64,000 nucleotides of DNA, from positions 1 through 64,000 of the forward strand of contig QHYK01000052.1 of the NCBI GenBank assembly GCA_003224085.1. Reading direction: 5' to 3'. The stretch comes from Acidobacteriota bacterium (GTDB taxonomy: Bacteria > Acidobacteriota > Terriglobia > Acidiferrales > UBA7541). Shown here in pieces: positions 43,678 through 52,930 of this stretch. The notes below the pieces were generated by a model. It worked only from the letters and a program-made list of their open reading frames with translations. It was not told the DNA's origin and searched no databases. Every line of letters begins with the position of its first letter. Within the stretch, counting starts at the first letter, position 1. Made by a program: the position numbers and the translations under genes.

Positions 43678-44823
43678 ATGCCAACCAGCGTTGATGATCT
43701 GCTCCGCCGAGCCGTCGAAAACAAGGCTTCCGACTTGCACCTGAAGGTCGGCAACCATCCCTATTTGCGCGTAGACGGCCTGCTCGCCCCGCTCACCGAC
43801 GTAGCCCGCATTACACCGGAAGAAATGCTTTCCATGGCCTTCAGCATGATGACCAACCGCCAGAAGCAAAAGTTCAAGGAAACGGCGGAATTGGACATGG
43901 CATACGGCGTCGCCGGCCTCGGCCGCTTCCGTGTGAACGTCTTCCAGCAACGCGGCAACGTTGGTATGGTCCTGCGCGTCATTCCCACGAAAATCCGCAC
44001 CGCGGAAGAGCTGAATCTTCCCGCGGTGATCAACAAAATTTGCGAAGAGCAGCGCGGTCTCGTGCTCGTCACCGGCACCACCGGTTCCGGTAAGTCCACC
44101 TCTCTCGCTGCCATCATCGACCGCATCAACGCCACTCGCGCCGACCACATCATCACCATTGAAGACCCCATCGAGTTTCTGCACCGCGACAAAAGGAGTT
44201 TTATCAACCAGCGGGAAGTTGAAGTGGACACCGCGAACTTTTCCAGTGCCTTGCGCGCCGCTCTTCGTCAGGACCCCGACGTGATTCTGGTCGGCGAAAT
44301 GCGCGACCTCGAAACCATCTCCACGGCGCTCCTCGCCGCCGAAACCGGCCACCTCGTGCTCTCCACATTGCACACGCTCGACGCCACGGAAACCATTCAG
44401 CGTATCATCGCGGTCTTCCCGCCTCCCGAGCAAAAGCAGATTCGTTTGCAGTTGGCCGCCACGCTGAAAGCCGTCGTCTCCCAACGCCTTGTCCGCCGCG
44501 CCGACGACAAAGGCCGCGTCCCCGCCGTCGAAATCATGATCGCCACCGCGTACATCCGCGATTGCGTCATCAATCCCGACAAGACACGCCTGATTCACGA
44601 CGCCATCGCCGCCGGCACCAGCCAGTACGGCATGCAGACCTTCGACCAGTCGCTTTACGATCTCTATACCAAGCAGCTCATCACTATCGACGAGGCACTC
44701 TCGCGCGCTTCCAACGCCGACGAATTCAAACTGCGCATCCAGGGCATTCGCTCCGCCTCCGACGCCGCCCGCGAGGAAATGGAGCGCCAGATGGCCGACT
44801 TCGAGCGCTTCGCCCGCAAATAG
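43678..44823 (+). CDS. pilT: Type IV pilus retraction ATPase PilT
   Basis: A protein of 381 residues. The N-terminal PAS-like domain starts VDDLLRRAVENKASDLHL. Walker A GTTGSGKS is at 133-140, the Asp box at IITIEDPIEF, Walker B at DPDVILVGEMRD and the His box at GHLVLSTLHT. The C-terminal AIRNLIRE retraction motif of classic PilT is not clear, so a PilU-like or PilT2 role is possible. It powers pilus retraction at the inner membrane. No other pil gene lies in the window. Confidence 0.92.
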   Translation: MPTSVDDLLRRAVENKASDLHLKVGNHPYLRVDGLLAPLTDVARITPEEMLSMAFSMMTNRQKQKFKETAELDMAYGVAGLGRFRVNVFQQRGNVGMVLRVIPTKIRTAEELNLPAVINKICEEQRGLVLVTGTTGSGKSTSLAAIIDRINATRADHIITIEDPIEFLHRDKRSFINQREVEVDTANFSSALRAALRQDPDVILVGEMRDLETISTALLAAETGHLVLSTLHTLDATETIQRIIAVFPPPEQKQIRLQLAATLKAVVSQRLVRRADDKGRVPAVEIMIATAYIRDCVINPDKTRLIHDAIAAGTSQYGMQTFDQSLYDLYTKQLITIDEALSRASNADEFKLRIQGIRSASDAAREEMERQMADFERFARK

Positions 44824-44937
44824 CACACTCGCTGGACGCTAGACTTTCCAACGCGCGCACACTAAGTTTTACATGCTATGATTCGCCCGTTACCTGCCCG
44901 CGCATCGCCGCGCGAATCCTTTTCCTAGGAGCTTCTC

Positions 44938-45609
44938 GTGACGCCATTCATTCCTTGTGACTGCTGGCCGAGCCGCCGAGCATTCCTGAAGGCCGCCACG
45001 GCGTTCGCCGTTGCGTTTCCCGGCTTGACCGCTTCGACTCCAACCGCACTTGCGGACGAATCCAAAGAATCCGACACCATCGTTGGCCCCCGCAAAGGCT
45101 ACTCCCCGCAAATCGGCACGCTGGTCTCCCAAATGGCTTTCATGCGCTGGCAGGTCTACGACTCCACCAAAGGCATGACGCCAAAAGATCTCGACTTCCT
45201 CCTCGACGACAAAGCCAACCGCATCGGCGCGCTGCTCCTTCATCTTGCTGCCGTCGAAAAGTTCTACCAGGTCAACACCTTTCAGGGCCTATCGCCGGAC
45301 AAAATCCCCGATTCCTTGAAGGAAAAATGGGGCATGCCCATGGAGCTGGGCGAACCCGCGCGCAAAGGAATCACAGGCAATAATCTGGACTACTACGTGA
45401 ACATTCTCAAAGAAACCCGCGAAGAGACTCTTGCTGAACTTCGCAAACGCGATGACGCCTGGCTCGCGGCCGTCGACCCAAAATGGGGTTGGGGCCCAAC
45501 GAACAACTACTGCAAGTGGTTCCACGTCACCGAACACGAAGCCAATCACAACGGCCAGATCAAGCTCCTCAAAGCGCGACTCCCCGGCGCCAAACCCGCC
45601 AGCGAATAA
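44938..45609 (+). CDS. Exported DinB-like protein
   Basis: A protein of 223 residues starting with GTG, with TAGGAG nine bases upstream. The N-terminus carries a Tat-like signal (SRRAFLKAATAFAVAFPG) and a predicted cut before residue 40. The mature part is a DinB four-helix bundle: LLLHLAAVEKFYQV with the first His, and WFHVTEHEANHNGQIKLL with the second and third. Export of a DinB-type protein by Tat would allow metal loading in the cytoplasm. It follows pilT by 114 bases; a link is not evident. Confidence 0.8.
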   Translation: MTPFIPCDCWPSRRAFLKAATAFAVAFPGLTASTPTALADESKESDTIVGPRKGYSPQIGTLVSQMAFMRWQVYDSTKGMTPKDLDFLLDDKANRIGALLLHLAAVEKFYQVNTFQGLSPDKIPDSLKEKWGMPMELGEPARKGITGNNLDYYVNILKETREETLAELRKRDDAWLAAVDPKWGWGPTNNYCKWFHVTEHEANHNGQIKLLKARLPGAKPASE

Positions 45610-45826
45610 TTACACCCTCCTTTGTCGTTTCAACTCTTAAATTTTTGAACTCTTGGACTCTTAGACTTTAGAAATTTTGAACTTTTTTTTCCTTTCTTGC
45701 GTTATGGTTTCGCCCCTTTTTGGCACTCAGCGCCGAAGTTCAAATTCAGTGGGTAATTTACCTCCTTGTTTTCGGAATCGACGGCACGCTAGGCTTCCCT
45801 GCCTGGGGTAAATTGGGGATTGTTTT

Positions 45827-47653
45827 ATGATGCTTTCTCGCTGGAAGGCCTTTCCCGCTCTCTCCTTCCTCATTTTCACTCTTCCTGGCTGCAGTGGTAC
45901 GACCTCCAGCACGCCTCCCCCTCCGCCCCCCAAGCCTACCTTTACCAGCACCGCCCCCACTTCCGCCACCGAGGGCGTCACTTACTCTTACCAGGTCACC
46001 GCCACGTCACCCGACTCCAGCCCCATCACCTTCTCCCTCGCCACTGCTCCGTCCGGCGCATCGCTCTCCGGCAACACTGTCTCCTGGACCCCAACTCATG
46101 CCGAATCCCGCACCTCCAATGCCTTCACCGTCACAGCCACAACCGCTGCTGGCGGCAGCGGCACGCAATCCTGGACCGTCACTCCCAACGGCACCATCGA
46201 CATCACCGCCGTTGCGACTTACCGGACTCCTTCCGGCTCCGTCAACGTCCCTCCACAATGGCCCGCCAATGTGAATTACCCCGCCGCTCTCGTCCCGCAG
46301 TCCGACGGCTCGCTCCAGCGGCTCCAGGGTGCCGCGAATGCGGACGGCTCCTTCAGCATTCCCAACGTTCCCGCCGGTTACTACTGGCTCGAAATCAACC
46401 CCAACGCCAACTATTGGACCACCGCGAGCGACTTCGATGCTGGCTACGACGTGATTGGCCGTCCTCCCGCCACGACGGCGACGCAGACTACTACCACGTT
46501 CACGTCCTCCATCCTCGGCCTCAATCCTTCCACCATAGGCGGTGATTTTTTCCTGACGCAAACCGACATCGACAATTCTTTTTCACCGGCATTCGGTCCA
46601 ATCCCTGCCAACTCTACGACGTTTACTTCCAACCTCCCCGTCACCTCGAACACGGATTGGACACAGGTAACAACGCTCTACCTTGGACAGTACGTATTCA
46701 CCACTTCCGGTAGTTTCACCGGCTATCTCCTCGGCCCCTCGGCGACGGTTTCCAACGTAGCTTTCCTAAATGGCGCAACCAATCCGATCAATGCCACTTT
46801 GTCCTCCAGCCCAACTGTGTCTTTGCCCCTCAGCATCACCGGCTCGGCTTGGGCTGCCCTTGACTCTTCCATCGGCCCCGGAACCCCTTCGCCGACGGTC
46901 TCCGATTATTCCGTTTTTGCGCAACCCTACGTCACGGATCGTCTGGCCCTGCCACCTTCAGGATTGCTTCTCGGACCCGATCTGATTTTGCTTGCGCCCA
47001 CCGCCCCTCCCCCCGCGAACTCGATTCCCGTTCCGGCCTCCTACGCTTGCAGCTTTTCCGTGGGGCCCCTCAACTCCCCGCTCGCCGGCTTAGGCTTGGC
47101 TCCCATCACCTTAGATGTGGACTACGGCACACTTTCTTACGGCGACCCGTATCCCTCGACCTGGCCGCGAATGTTTCAGTACTGCCAGATTTCCACGGTC
47201 GCTCTTCCCCGGCCCAACTCGACCGCGATGGACACTTTCATCGTCACCAACAAGCAGACGACCACGCTCCCCACGGGCCCCGTCGCCCCGATCCTCGGTC
47301 CCGTGCAATCTCCCACGCTCAACGGAGGCAATCTTTTGCAAACCGCAACTCTCAGTACCACCGCAGTCGCTATTAGCTGGAGTCCTCCCTCAACGGGTCA
47401 GCCTTACGGCTACTTTGTTCAGGTTTATCAACTGGGGACTCTGCCGAACGGCGGGACGGGATACACCCTCGCTGGGAATTATGGCACCGCTAAAACTTCC
47501 GTAATGATTCCGTTCCTTGCGGCGGGCAACACCTACGTCTTCGCCATTCTGGCCGGGTCCGATGCCAACGCCAACATCGAAACCAAGCCCTCCCGCCGCC
47601 AAATCCCCACTGCCGAATCCGCCGTCGTTTCCGCCCCCTTCATCATTCAATAG
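45827..47653 (+). CDS. Ig-like domain lipoprotein of unknown function
   Basis: A protein of 608 residues with a lipoprotein signal (LSFLIFTLPGC, Cys22 as lipid anchor) and then a Pro-rich linker (TPPPPPPKPTF). Residues about 38-125 form an Ig-like domain of the He_PIG type (SATEGVTYSYQVTATSPD). A carboxypeptidase-regulatory-like segment follows (ADGSFSIPNVPAGYYWLEI), then a long Thr/Ser/Pro-rich beta region and a C-terminal fibronectin-like stretch (AISWSPPSTGQPYGYFVQVY). It should sit on the outer membrane or cell surface. No enzyme motif is seen. The sequence is C/T-rich on this strand. Confidence 0.7.
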   Translation: MMLSRWKAFPALSFLIFTLPGCSGTTSSTPPPPPPKPTFTSTAPTSATEGVTYSYQVTATSPDSSPITFSLATAPSGASLSGNTVSWTPTHAESRTSNAFTVTATTAAGGSGTQSWTVTPNGTIDITAVATYRTPSGSVNVPPQWPANVNYPAALVPQSDGSLQRLQGAANADGSFSIPNVPAGYYWLEINPNANYWTTASDFDAGYDVIGRPPATTATQTTTTFTSSILGLNPSTIGGDFFLTQTDIDNSFSPAFGPIPANSTTFTSNLPVTSNTDWTQVTTLYLGQYVFTTSGSFTGYLLGPSATVSNVAFLNGATNPINATLSSSPTVSLPLSITGSAWAALDSSIGPGTPSPTVSDYSVFAQPYVTDRLALPPSGLLLGPDLILLAPTAPPPANSIPVPASYACSFSVGPLNSPLAGLGLAPITLDVDYGTLSYGDPYPSTWPRMFQYCQISTVALPRPNSTAMDTFIVTNKQTTTLPTGPVAPILGPVQSPTLNGGNLLQTATLSTTAVAISWSPPSTGQPYGYFVQVYQLGTLPNGGTGYTLAGNYGTAKTSVMIPFLAAGNTYVFAILAGSDANANIETKPSRRQIPTAESAVVSAPFIIQ

Positions 47654-47920
47654 GCGATTCTCAATAAGCGATTCCGCGCCTTAACCGCCCTTTGTTTGCT
47701 TGATTCGGATTCTCGCTTTTGCAGCTTCTGCGTTGAATCTTTTCCTTTTTTCTTTTGACCTCTTGAACCTTTGACCTCTTCTCTGTGATCTCTATGTTGA
47801 TCCTTCCTTTTGCGTTCTCCGCACAAGCCACTCGTTTACCCGTTTACCCCGAGCGAGAGCGAGCGGCCACTTCCCCCTTACCTCTTTACTTCCTTGCTTC
47901 TTTGCTTCATCTTTCTTTCT
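47654..47920 (+). other. C/T-rich low-complexity spacer upstream of recX
   Basis: 267 bases dominated by pyrimidines, with short direct repeats (TTTGACCTCTT, GAACCTTTGACCTCTT). Similar C/T-rich runs occur at 45640-45720. No ribosome binding site is seen near any recX start. No gene. Confidence 0.4.
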
Positions 47921-48466
47921 GTGTTCTCCAAGCCCCGCCAGCTCGACTCCGAATCCGCTCTGTACGACGCCGCCATCAAAATCCTCATGCGCCGCGCGCA
48001 TTCCGTCCGCGAAATGAAGCAAGCGCTCGAGCGCCGCTGCGAAGACTCTACGCTCATAAAAAACGTGATGGCGCGCCTCAAAAGCGCCGGACTAATGGAC
48101 GACGCCCGTTACGCCAAGCAGTTCGCCCGCCACCGCACCGAATCCCGCAAACAGGGCAAATTCCGCATCGCACGCGACCTGCGCGCCCGCGGCGTCCCCG
48201 ACCGCCACATCGAAGCCGCTCTCGAAGAAACCGCCCAGCAAACCGACGAAGCTGCGCTTGTCCGCCAGCGCATCGAGCGCAAGCTGCGCTCCCTCCGCGG
48301 CCCTTCCGCCGGAAACTCCGGCCCCGGAAAGCTCATCGACGAGAAAAAGCTCGCTGGGCTCTATCGCAGCCTCCTCCATGCCGGCTTTTCCGCCGACGTC
48401 GTCCACCGAGAGCTGCGCTCAATGATGCGCGAGGAAGTGCCCGACGTAGAGACCGATGCAGAATAG
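47921..48466 (+). CDS. recX: Regulatory protein RecX
   Basis: A protein of about 181 residues that matches RecX, which binds RecA filaments and limits recombination and SOS signalling. The three-helix repeats are clear: ALYDAAIKILMRRAHSVREM at the start, RLKSAGLMDDARYAKQF, and the KLAGLYRSLLHAGFSADVV repeat at the end. The start is uncertain: GTG 47921 gives a normal RecX N-terminus (FSKPRQLDSES), while a TTG at 47810 would add 37 residues of low-complexity sequence. No recA gene is nearby. Confidence 0.85.
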   Translation: MFSKPRQLDSESALYDAAIKILMRRAHSVREMKQALERRCEDSTLIKNVMARLKSAGLMDDARYAKQFARHRTESRKQGKFRIARDLRARGVPDRHIEAALEETAQQTDEAALVRQRIERKLRSLRGPSAGNSGPGKLIDEKKLAGLYRSLLHAGFSADVVHRELRSMMREEVPDVETDAE

Positions 48467-48498
48467 GTTTGTTTCCACCAAGGAGTCGCAGGCGAAGC

Positions 48499-48633
48499 GT
48501 GTTCAAGCTTTCGAAGTGGTATCTCGACTGTGTGACCGGGCAGGGCGATGCGTCCATTGCCTACACGGGCGAAGAAATTACCGGATCCATGTTGAGTTGG
48601 CGAGCAGATAACCGGGTTCTCGCCACTTTCTGA
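48499..48633 (+). pseudogene. 5' fragment of a carotenoid-hydratase-like gene
   Basis: A 44-codon frame starting with GTG reads FKLSKWYLDCVTGQGDASI followed by AYTGEEITG. The phrase KWYLDCVT..GDA.I.Y resembles the N-terminus of proteins related to carotenoid 1,2-hydratase (CrtC-like) that I recall from acidobacteria. The frame ends 38 bases before alaS, with no sign of the remaining 250 or more residues. It is probably a truncated remnant; a chance frame is possible. Confidence 0.35.
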
Positions 48634-48670
48634 CTCATCCGCCCTCTGCGATAATGGCTGTACTCTAAAA

Positions 48671-51640
48671 ATGACCGCCGTCAACCCCAAGTCGACGCCC
48701 GCCGCGGGCGGGCATAAGAAGAACGGACTCAGCGGGAGTGAGATTCGCGAGATGTTCCTGCGCTTCTTTGAGGGCAAGGGGCACAAACGTGTGCGCAGCT
48801 CGTCGCTGGTGCCGCATGGAGATCCCACGCTGCTCTTCACCAACGCCGGGATGAATCAGTTCAAGGACGTCTTCCTGGGCCTCGAAAAGCGCGAGTACAC
48901 GCGCGCCACGACCGCGCAGAAATGCGTGCGGGCCGGCGGCAAGCACAACGACCTCGAAAACGTCGGCTTCACCAAGCGCCACCACACTTTTTTCGAGATG
49001 CTCGGCAATTTTTCCTTCGGCGATTATTTCAAAGAGAAGGCCATTCCGTATGCGTGGGAGTTAGTGACCTCCCCGGACTGGTACGGGATTCCAAAAGACA
49101 AGCTATATGTCACCGTCTTCAACGGAAAGCTGTCGATACAGACCGCCACTCCCGACATGCCGCCCGATGACGACGCACGCAGCTATTGGCTGGAGCAAGG
49201 CGTCCCGGAAGGGCGCATTTTCGCCTTGGACGCCAAAGACAATTTTTGGGCCATGGGCGACACAGGCCCATGTGGTCCGTGTAGCGAAATTCACTACGAC
49301 ATAGGTCCCGCCGCCTCGGAAGCCGGTCACACCGACTGCAAATTCCCCTGCGACTGTGGTCGCTTTGTCGAAATCTGGAACCTTGTGTTTATGCAGTACA
49401 ACCGCGACGAGCGAGGCAACTACACACCTCTTCCCAAGCCCTGCGTGGACACCGGCATGGGCCTCGAACGCACCGCCGCCGTCCTCCAAGGCGTCATCTC
49501 CAATTACGACACGGATTTGTTCGTGCCGTTAATGAAACACGCCGCCGAACTCTGCGGGGTCGATTTCCAGCGGGAAGAAAAGCTCGAAGAAGGCAAAGGC
49601 GGCGCTGCTTCCCTCCGCGTCATCGCCGATCACGCGCGCGCCACAACCTTCCTAATTACCGATGGCGTTTTACCCTCGAATGAGGGGCGGGGTTACGTCC
49701 TCCGCAAAATCGTGCGTCGGGCTATTCAGCATGGCCGCCTGCTTGGTTCTGACAAACCGTTCCTGTCGGAGATGGTTCTCGCCGTGCGGAACCTAATGGG
49801 CGGTGCCTATCCTGAACTGCTCGAGTCTGCGGCAGCTCGCGTACCGGATGTTGTCCTCGCCGAAGAAAGGCGGTTTGCTACCACTCTCGACAAGGGCCTC
49901 AAGGAATGGGAGGCTACTCGAGAACAGCAAGCTGTTGACTGGCATGTTTCGCTGCTTAGAGAACTGAACGATGCAAGACCTGACGCCAAGACCAAGACCG
50001 ATGTGGCCTACCAGAAAGCCGTTAACTCACGCGACCTTCCTTCATTTTTTACCTTTGTAAAAAAAGAATTCGGCGATGAGCGCGCCAAGACCTTCCTTCG
50101 TCGCTGGGACCTCGCTTACAAACTCCCCATGCATGGAGACGCGGCGTTCCGCCTCTATGATACTTACGGTCTCCCGCTGGATTTTATGGTCGACCTCGCT
50201 CGCGACGCGGGCATTGAATTCGATCAGCAAGCCTTCGACCGTGCGATGGAGGAACAGAAAAAGCGGGCGCGTGCGTCTTGGAAGGGCGGGGCGAAGGAGG
50301 CGGCGAATCCCGCGTATGCGAAGCTGGCGGAGACGTTCAAGACGGAGCCGTGCTTTTATTTTGGGACGGAGGCAAAGGATTCCCGCATCGAGGCAATGGT
50401 TACGAAAAATGGACCCGTCAAGGAGCTGCAAGCGGGTGAGAGCGGCGAAGTTGTGCTCAACCGTACGGCCATCTACGCCGAATCCGGCGGGCAGGTGGCG
50501 GACACCGGGTGGTTCTACGACCACTCCGAATCCCTGGAACTCGCCGAAGTGAAAGGCGCGTTCTACCCCGTCGCGGGGCTGATCGCGCACAAAGTGGTAG
50601 CCAAGGAAACGCTGCGCGTGGGCGATCGCCTCGCCGTTGTCGCCGACGCCGAGCGCCGCGCGCGCATCATCCGCAACCACACCGGCACGCACCTGGTCCA
50701 CGCGGCCTTGCGAAACATTCTGGGCACGCACGTCAAGCAGTCCGGCTCGCTCAACGCGGCTGACCGCCTGCGCTTCGACTTTTCACATTTCGCGCACGTC
50801 GACGCCGAAGAGCTGCGCGACATCGAGCAGCAAGTGAACGACGAAATCCGCCTCAACACGCAAGTCGAGACCAACGTCACTTCGCTCGAAGACGCGCTGA
50901 ACTCCGGCGCGCTGGCTTTCTTCGGCGACAAGTATCCCGAATCCAACGTCCGCGTGGTGACCATCCCCGATCCCCGCGCCGCCCGCGGTTTCTACTCAAA
51001 AGAGCTGTGCGGCGGCACCCACGTCGCGCGTGTGGGCGACATCGGCGTGCTCAAAATCGTGAACGAAGAGTCGGTCGCCGCCGGGGTGCGGCGCATCGAA
51101 GCCGTCACCGGCATCGGGGCCTTGGAGCACTACCAGCAGCAGGCGCAAACCCTGCGCCAACTGGCCAGCCAGCTCAACGTCGGCGAAGAGGCCGTCCTGG
51201 TCCAGGTCGAAAAACTCTCCCAAACCGTCAAGCAGCTCGAAAAGGAGCTGGAAGCTCAGAAGCGCAAGGGAGCCTTGGGCCAGCTCGACGAGCTCGCCCG
51301 GCGCGTGCAGGTTATTAAAGGCATTAAAGTTGTCGCCGCCGAAGTGCAAAATGTTGATCGTGAAGGACTTAGGCAGCTGGTCGACAGCCTTCGCCAAAAG
51401 CTGGGCTCCGGTGTGGTCGCCCTGGGCATGCCAGAGAACGGCAAAGTCGCTCTCATCGCCGGCGTCACCAAAGACCTCACCGCTAAAGTCCATGCTGGCA
51501 AGCTGATAGGGGCCCTGGCGGAGAAGCTCGGCGGCAAGGGCGGCGGAAGGCCGGATTTGGCCGAAGCTGGCGGTAAAGATACAGCTGGACTCAAAACGGC
51601 CTTGCAGACAGTTCCTTCTTACATTGAAGGTCTGCTATAG
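48671..51640 (+). CDS. alaS: Alanyl-tRNA synthetase with internal insertion
   Basis: A protein of 989 residues, longer than the usual 870-900. The aminoacylation core (HHTFFEMLGNFSFGDYFK, motif 3 DTGMGLERTAAVLQG), editing-domain motif NHTGTHLVHAAL, CGGTHVARVGDIG and the C-terminal dimerisation coiled coil are intact. About 65 extra residues lie between KGLKEWEATREQQ (near 417) and GDAAFRLYDTYGLPLD (near 487), where typical AlaRS has a short loop; this stretch (REL-NDARPDAKTKTDVAYQKA) is charged and helical. The ATG at 48671 has no clear binding site. It is essential for translation. Confidence 0.96.
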   Translation: MTAVNPKSTPAAGGHKKNGLSGSEIREMFLRFFEGKGHKRVRSSSLVPHGDPTLLFTNAGMNQFKDVFLGLEKREYTRATTAQKCVRAGGKHNDLENVGFTKRHHTFFEMLGNFSFGDYFKEKAIPYAWELVTSPDWYGIPKDKLYVTVFNGKLSIQTATPDMPPDDDARSYWLEQGVPEGRIFALDAKDNFWAMGDTGPCGPCSEIHYDIGPAASEAGHTDCKFPCDCGRFVEIWNLVFMQYNRDERGNYTPLPKPCVDTGMGLERTAAVLQGVISNYDTDLFVPLMKHAAELCGVDFQREEKLEEGKGGAASLRVIADHARATTFLITDGVLPSNEGRGYVLRKIVRRAIQHGRLLGSDKPFLSEMVLAVRNLMGGAYPELLESAAARVPDVVLAEERRFATTLDKGLKEWEATREQQAVDWHVSLLRELNDARPDAKTKTDVAYQKAVNSRDLPSFFTFVKKEFGDERAKTFLRRWDLAYKLPMHGDAAFRLYDTYGLPLDFMVDLARDAGIEFDQQAFDRAMEEQKKRARASWKGGAKEAANPAYAKLAETFKTEPCFYFGTEAKDSRIEAMVTKNGPVKELQAGESGEVVLNRTAIYAESGGQVADTGWFYDHSESLELAEVKGAFYPVAGLIAHKVVAKETLRVGDRLAVVADAERRARIIRNHTGTHLVHAALRNILGTHVKQSGSLNAADRLRFDFSHFAHVDAEELRDIEQQVNDEIRLNTQVETNVTSLEDALNSGALAFFGDKYPESNVRVVTIPDPRAARGFYSKELCGGTHVARVGDIGVLKIVNEESVAAGVRRIEAVTGIGALEHYQQQAQTLRQLASQLNVGEEAVLVQVEKLSQTVKQLEKELEAQKRKGALGQLDELARRVQVIKGIKVVAAEVQNVDREGLRQLVDSLRQKLGSGVVALGMPENGKVALIAGVTKDLTAKVHAGKLIGALAEKLGGKGGGRPDLAEAGGKDTAGLKTALQTVPSYIEGLL

Positions 51641-51831
51641 TTCAGCAGACGGAGGAGTGGTGTCCGCGCCCGCGGTTGCGGGGGCACCTGATGGTTGGAG
51701 TCTCCTAGTACTCGCGGGATATTGACGCCATGAGCAGGGAGACGATATCTAGGGAGCGTTTGGGAGTGGCGTTATGATTAGACCCAGTGCCCTGGGCAGA
51801 CCATCAAAGTGGGGTTAAATCGAAGAGGGAC

Positions 51832-52554
51832 ATGAGCTTTCCCCGAGCCATGAAGCAGAAACGCGCGACCGTCACGGCCCTGTTGCTAGGTTCTCTGGCG
51901 CTGTGCGTTCGTCCGGCCAGCGCCCAAATCGCCAAGATCAAGGACGACAGCGGCCGCAACTTCTTCATCAACTCCAACCCGGCGGCCATCAAAATTGCCG
52001 CCTCGACGAAATCGCACGCCAATATTTATCTCCCCGCGGAGACCTCTCTGACCGGACACTCGCGCGCTGCGATGGACATCGACCGCGATGGCGTCGAGAA
52101 GCTCGTTCGCGAAGCCGCCGATCGCCACAAAATGGATCCGGCGCTGGTTCGCGCCGTGATCGAAACGGAATCCAATTGGAACCCTAAGGCCTATTCCCAT
52201 AAGGGCGCCGGGGGCTTAATGCAATTGATCCCCACGACCGCGCAACGCTATGGCGCCTACGACGTTTTTGACCCGCAACAGAATATCGACGCCGGTGTTA
52301 AATACCTGAGGACGCTTTTGGAACGCTACCATGGCAACCTCGACTTGGCATTGGCGGCGTATAACGCAGGCGAAGGCGCGGTGGACCGCGCCGGAGGAGT
52401 TCCCTCTTTCCGGGAAACGCGCGATTACGTCCAGAAGGTCCAGAACGCCTATTTCCGGCCCGGGTCCGGCCGCATGCCCGAAGCATTCGTCAACACGCAC
52501 GCCATCCACAGGGACGTCACACCCGACGGCCGCATCGTATTTAGGAACGACTGA
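51832..52554 (+). CDS. Secreted lytic transglycosylase (SLT domain)
   Basis: A protein of 240 residues with a signal peptide (TVTALLLGSLALCVRPASAQ) and a family-1 SLT domain at about 90-215. The catalytic glutamate is in VRAVIETESNWNPKA; GLMQLIPTTAQRYG and ALAAYNAGEGAVDR follow. It cleaves the glycan strands of peptidoglycan in the periplasm. A short Lys/Arg-rich region links signal and domain. ATGs at 51832 and 51850 and GTG 51787 are all possible starts; GAGGGA lies too close to 51832 to be decisive. The amidase at 52931 may act with it. Confidence 0.88.
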   Translation: MSFPRAMKQKRATVTALLLGSLALCVRPASAQIAKIKDDSGRNFFINSNPAAIKIAASTKSHANIYLPAETSLTGHSRAAMDIDRDGVEKLVREAADRHKMDPALVRAVIETESNWNPKAYSHKGAGGLMQLIPTTAQRYGAYDVFDPQQNIDAGVKYLRTLLERYHGNLDLALAAYNAGEGAVDRAGGVPSFRETRDYVQKVQNAYFRPGSGRMPEAFVNTHAIHRDVTPDGRIVFRND

Positions 52555-52930
52555 AAACAGTCATAAGTTTTCAGTTGTAAGTTCTCAGTTTTCGCGCTTC
52601 ATGGCTGTGCTATCGCATGATCCAGGGCCGCCCGAAAGTAGGCGGAATCCCAACGGCATCGTGAACCGCTTTGGATGGCGGCGGCGCCGGGGAATCCGGA
52701 GCCTTTGGGGCGTGCCAGAAGAGCCCGAGCCTGCTCGATCTTGCGGCGGTTACGCCGGCAATATTGCTGCGCCGCCGCTCCGGGCTGGGTGCGGCCAATC
52801 GAAATTGTGAGCCACGCTATGTTTAATATTTGGATTAAGTCTTGCAAAATGACTGAATAACGAGTATGCGAATGGATTAGTATTCCGTTGGAACGGCAGC
52901 ACGGGCCGTACAGTTGAAAGCGGCTAAAAA
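52555..52930. other. Spacer between transglycosylase and amidase genes
   Basis: 376 bases. The first 45 hold a direct repeat (GTTTTCAGTTGTAAGTTCTCAGTTTTC, in two parts TTTTCAGTT). 52600-52850 is GC-rich with a minus-strand open frame of 82 codons rich in Arg and Ala that I do not accept as a gene. 52815-52900 is AT-rich and probably holds the amidase promoter (TTGCAA, 17 bases, TATGCG is the best pair). Confidence 0.35.

Noticed and set aside
47654-47920. CRISPR-like or tandem repeat array
   Set aside because: The C/T-rich units are irregular in length and spacing, with no conserved repeat of 20 or more bases and no cas genes nearby.
52599-52847. 82-codon minus-strand frame in the spacer after the transglycosylase gene
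   Set aside because: Arg/Ala-rich, no ribosome binding site, no family resemblance; probably a chance frame in GC-rich DNA.
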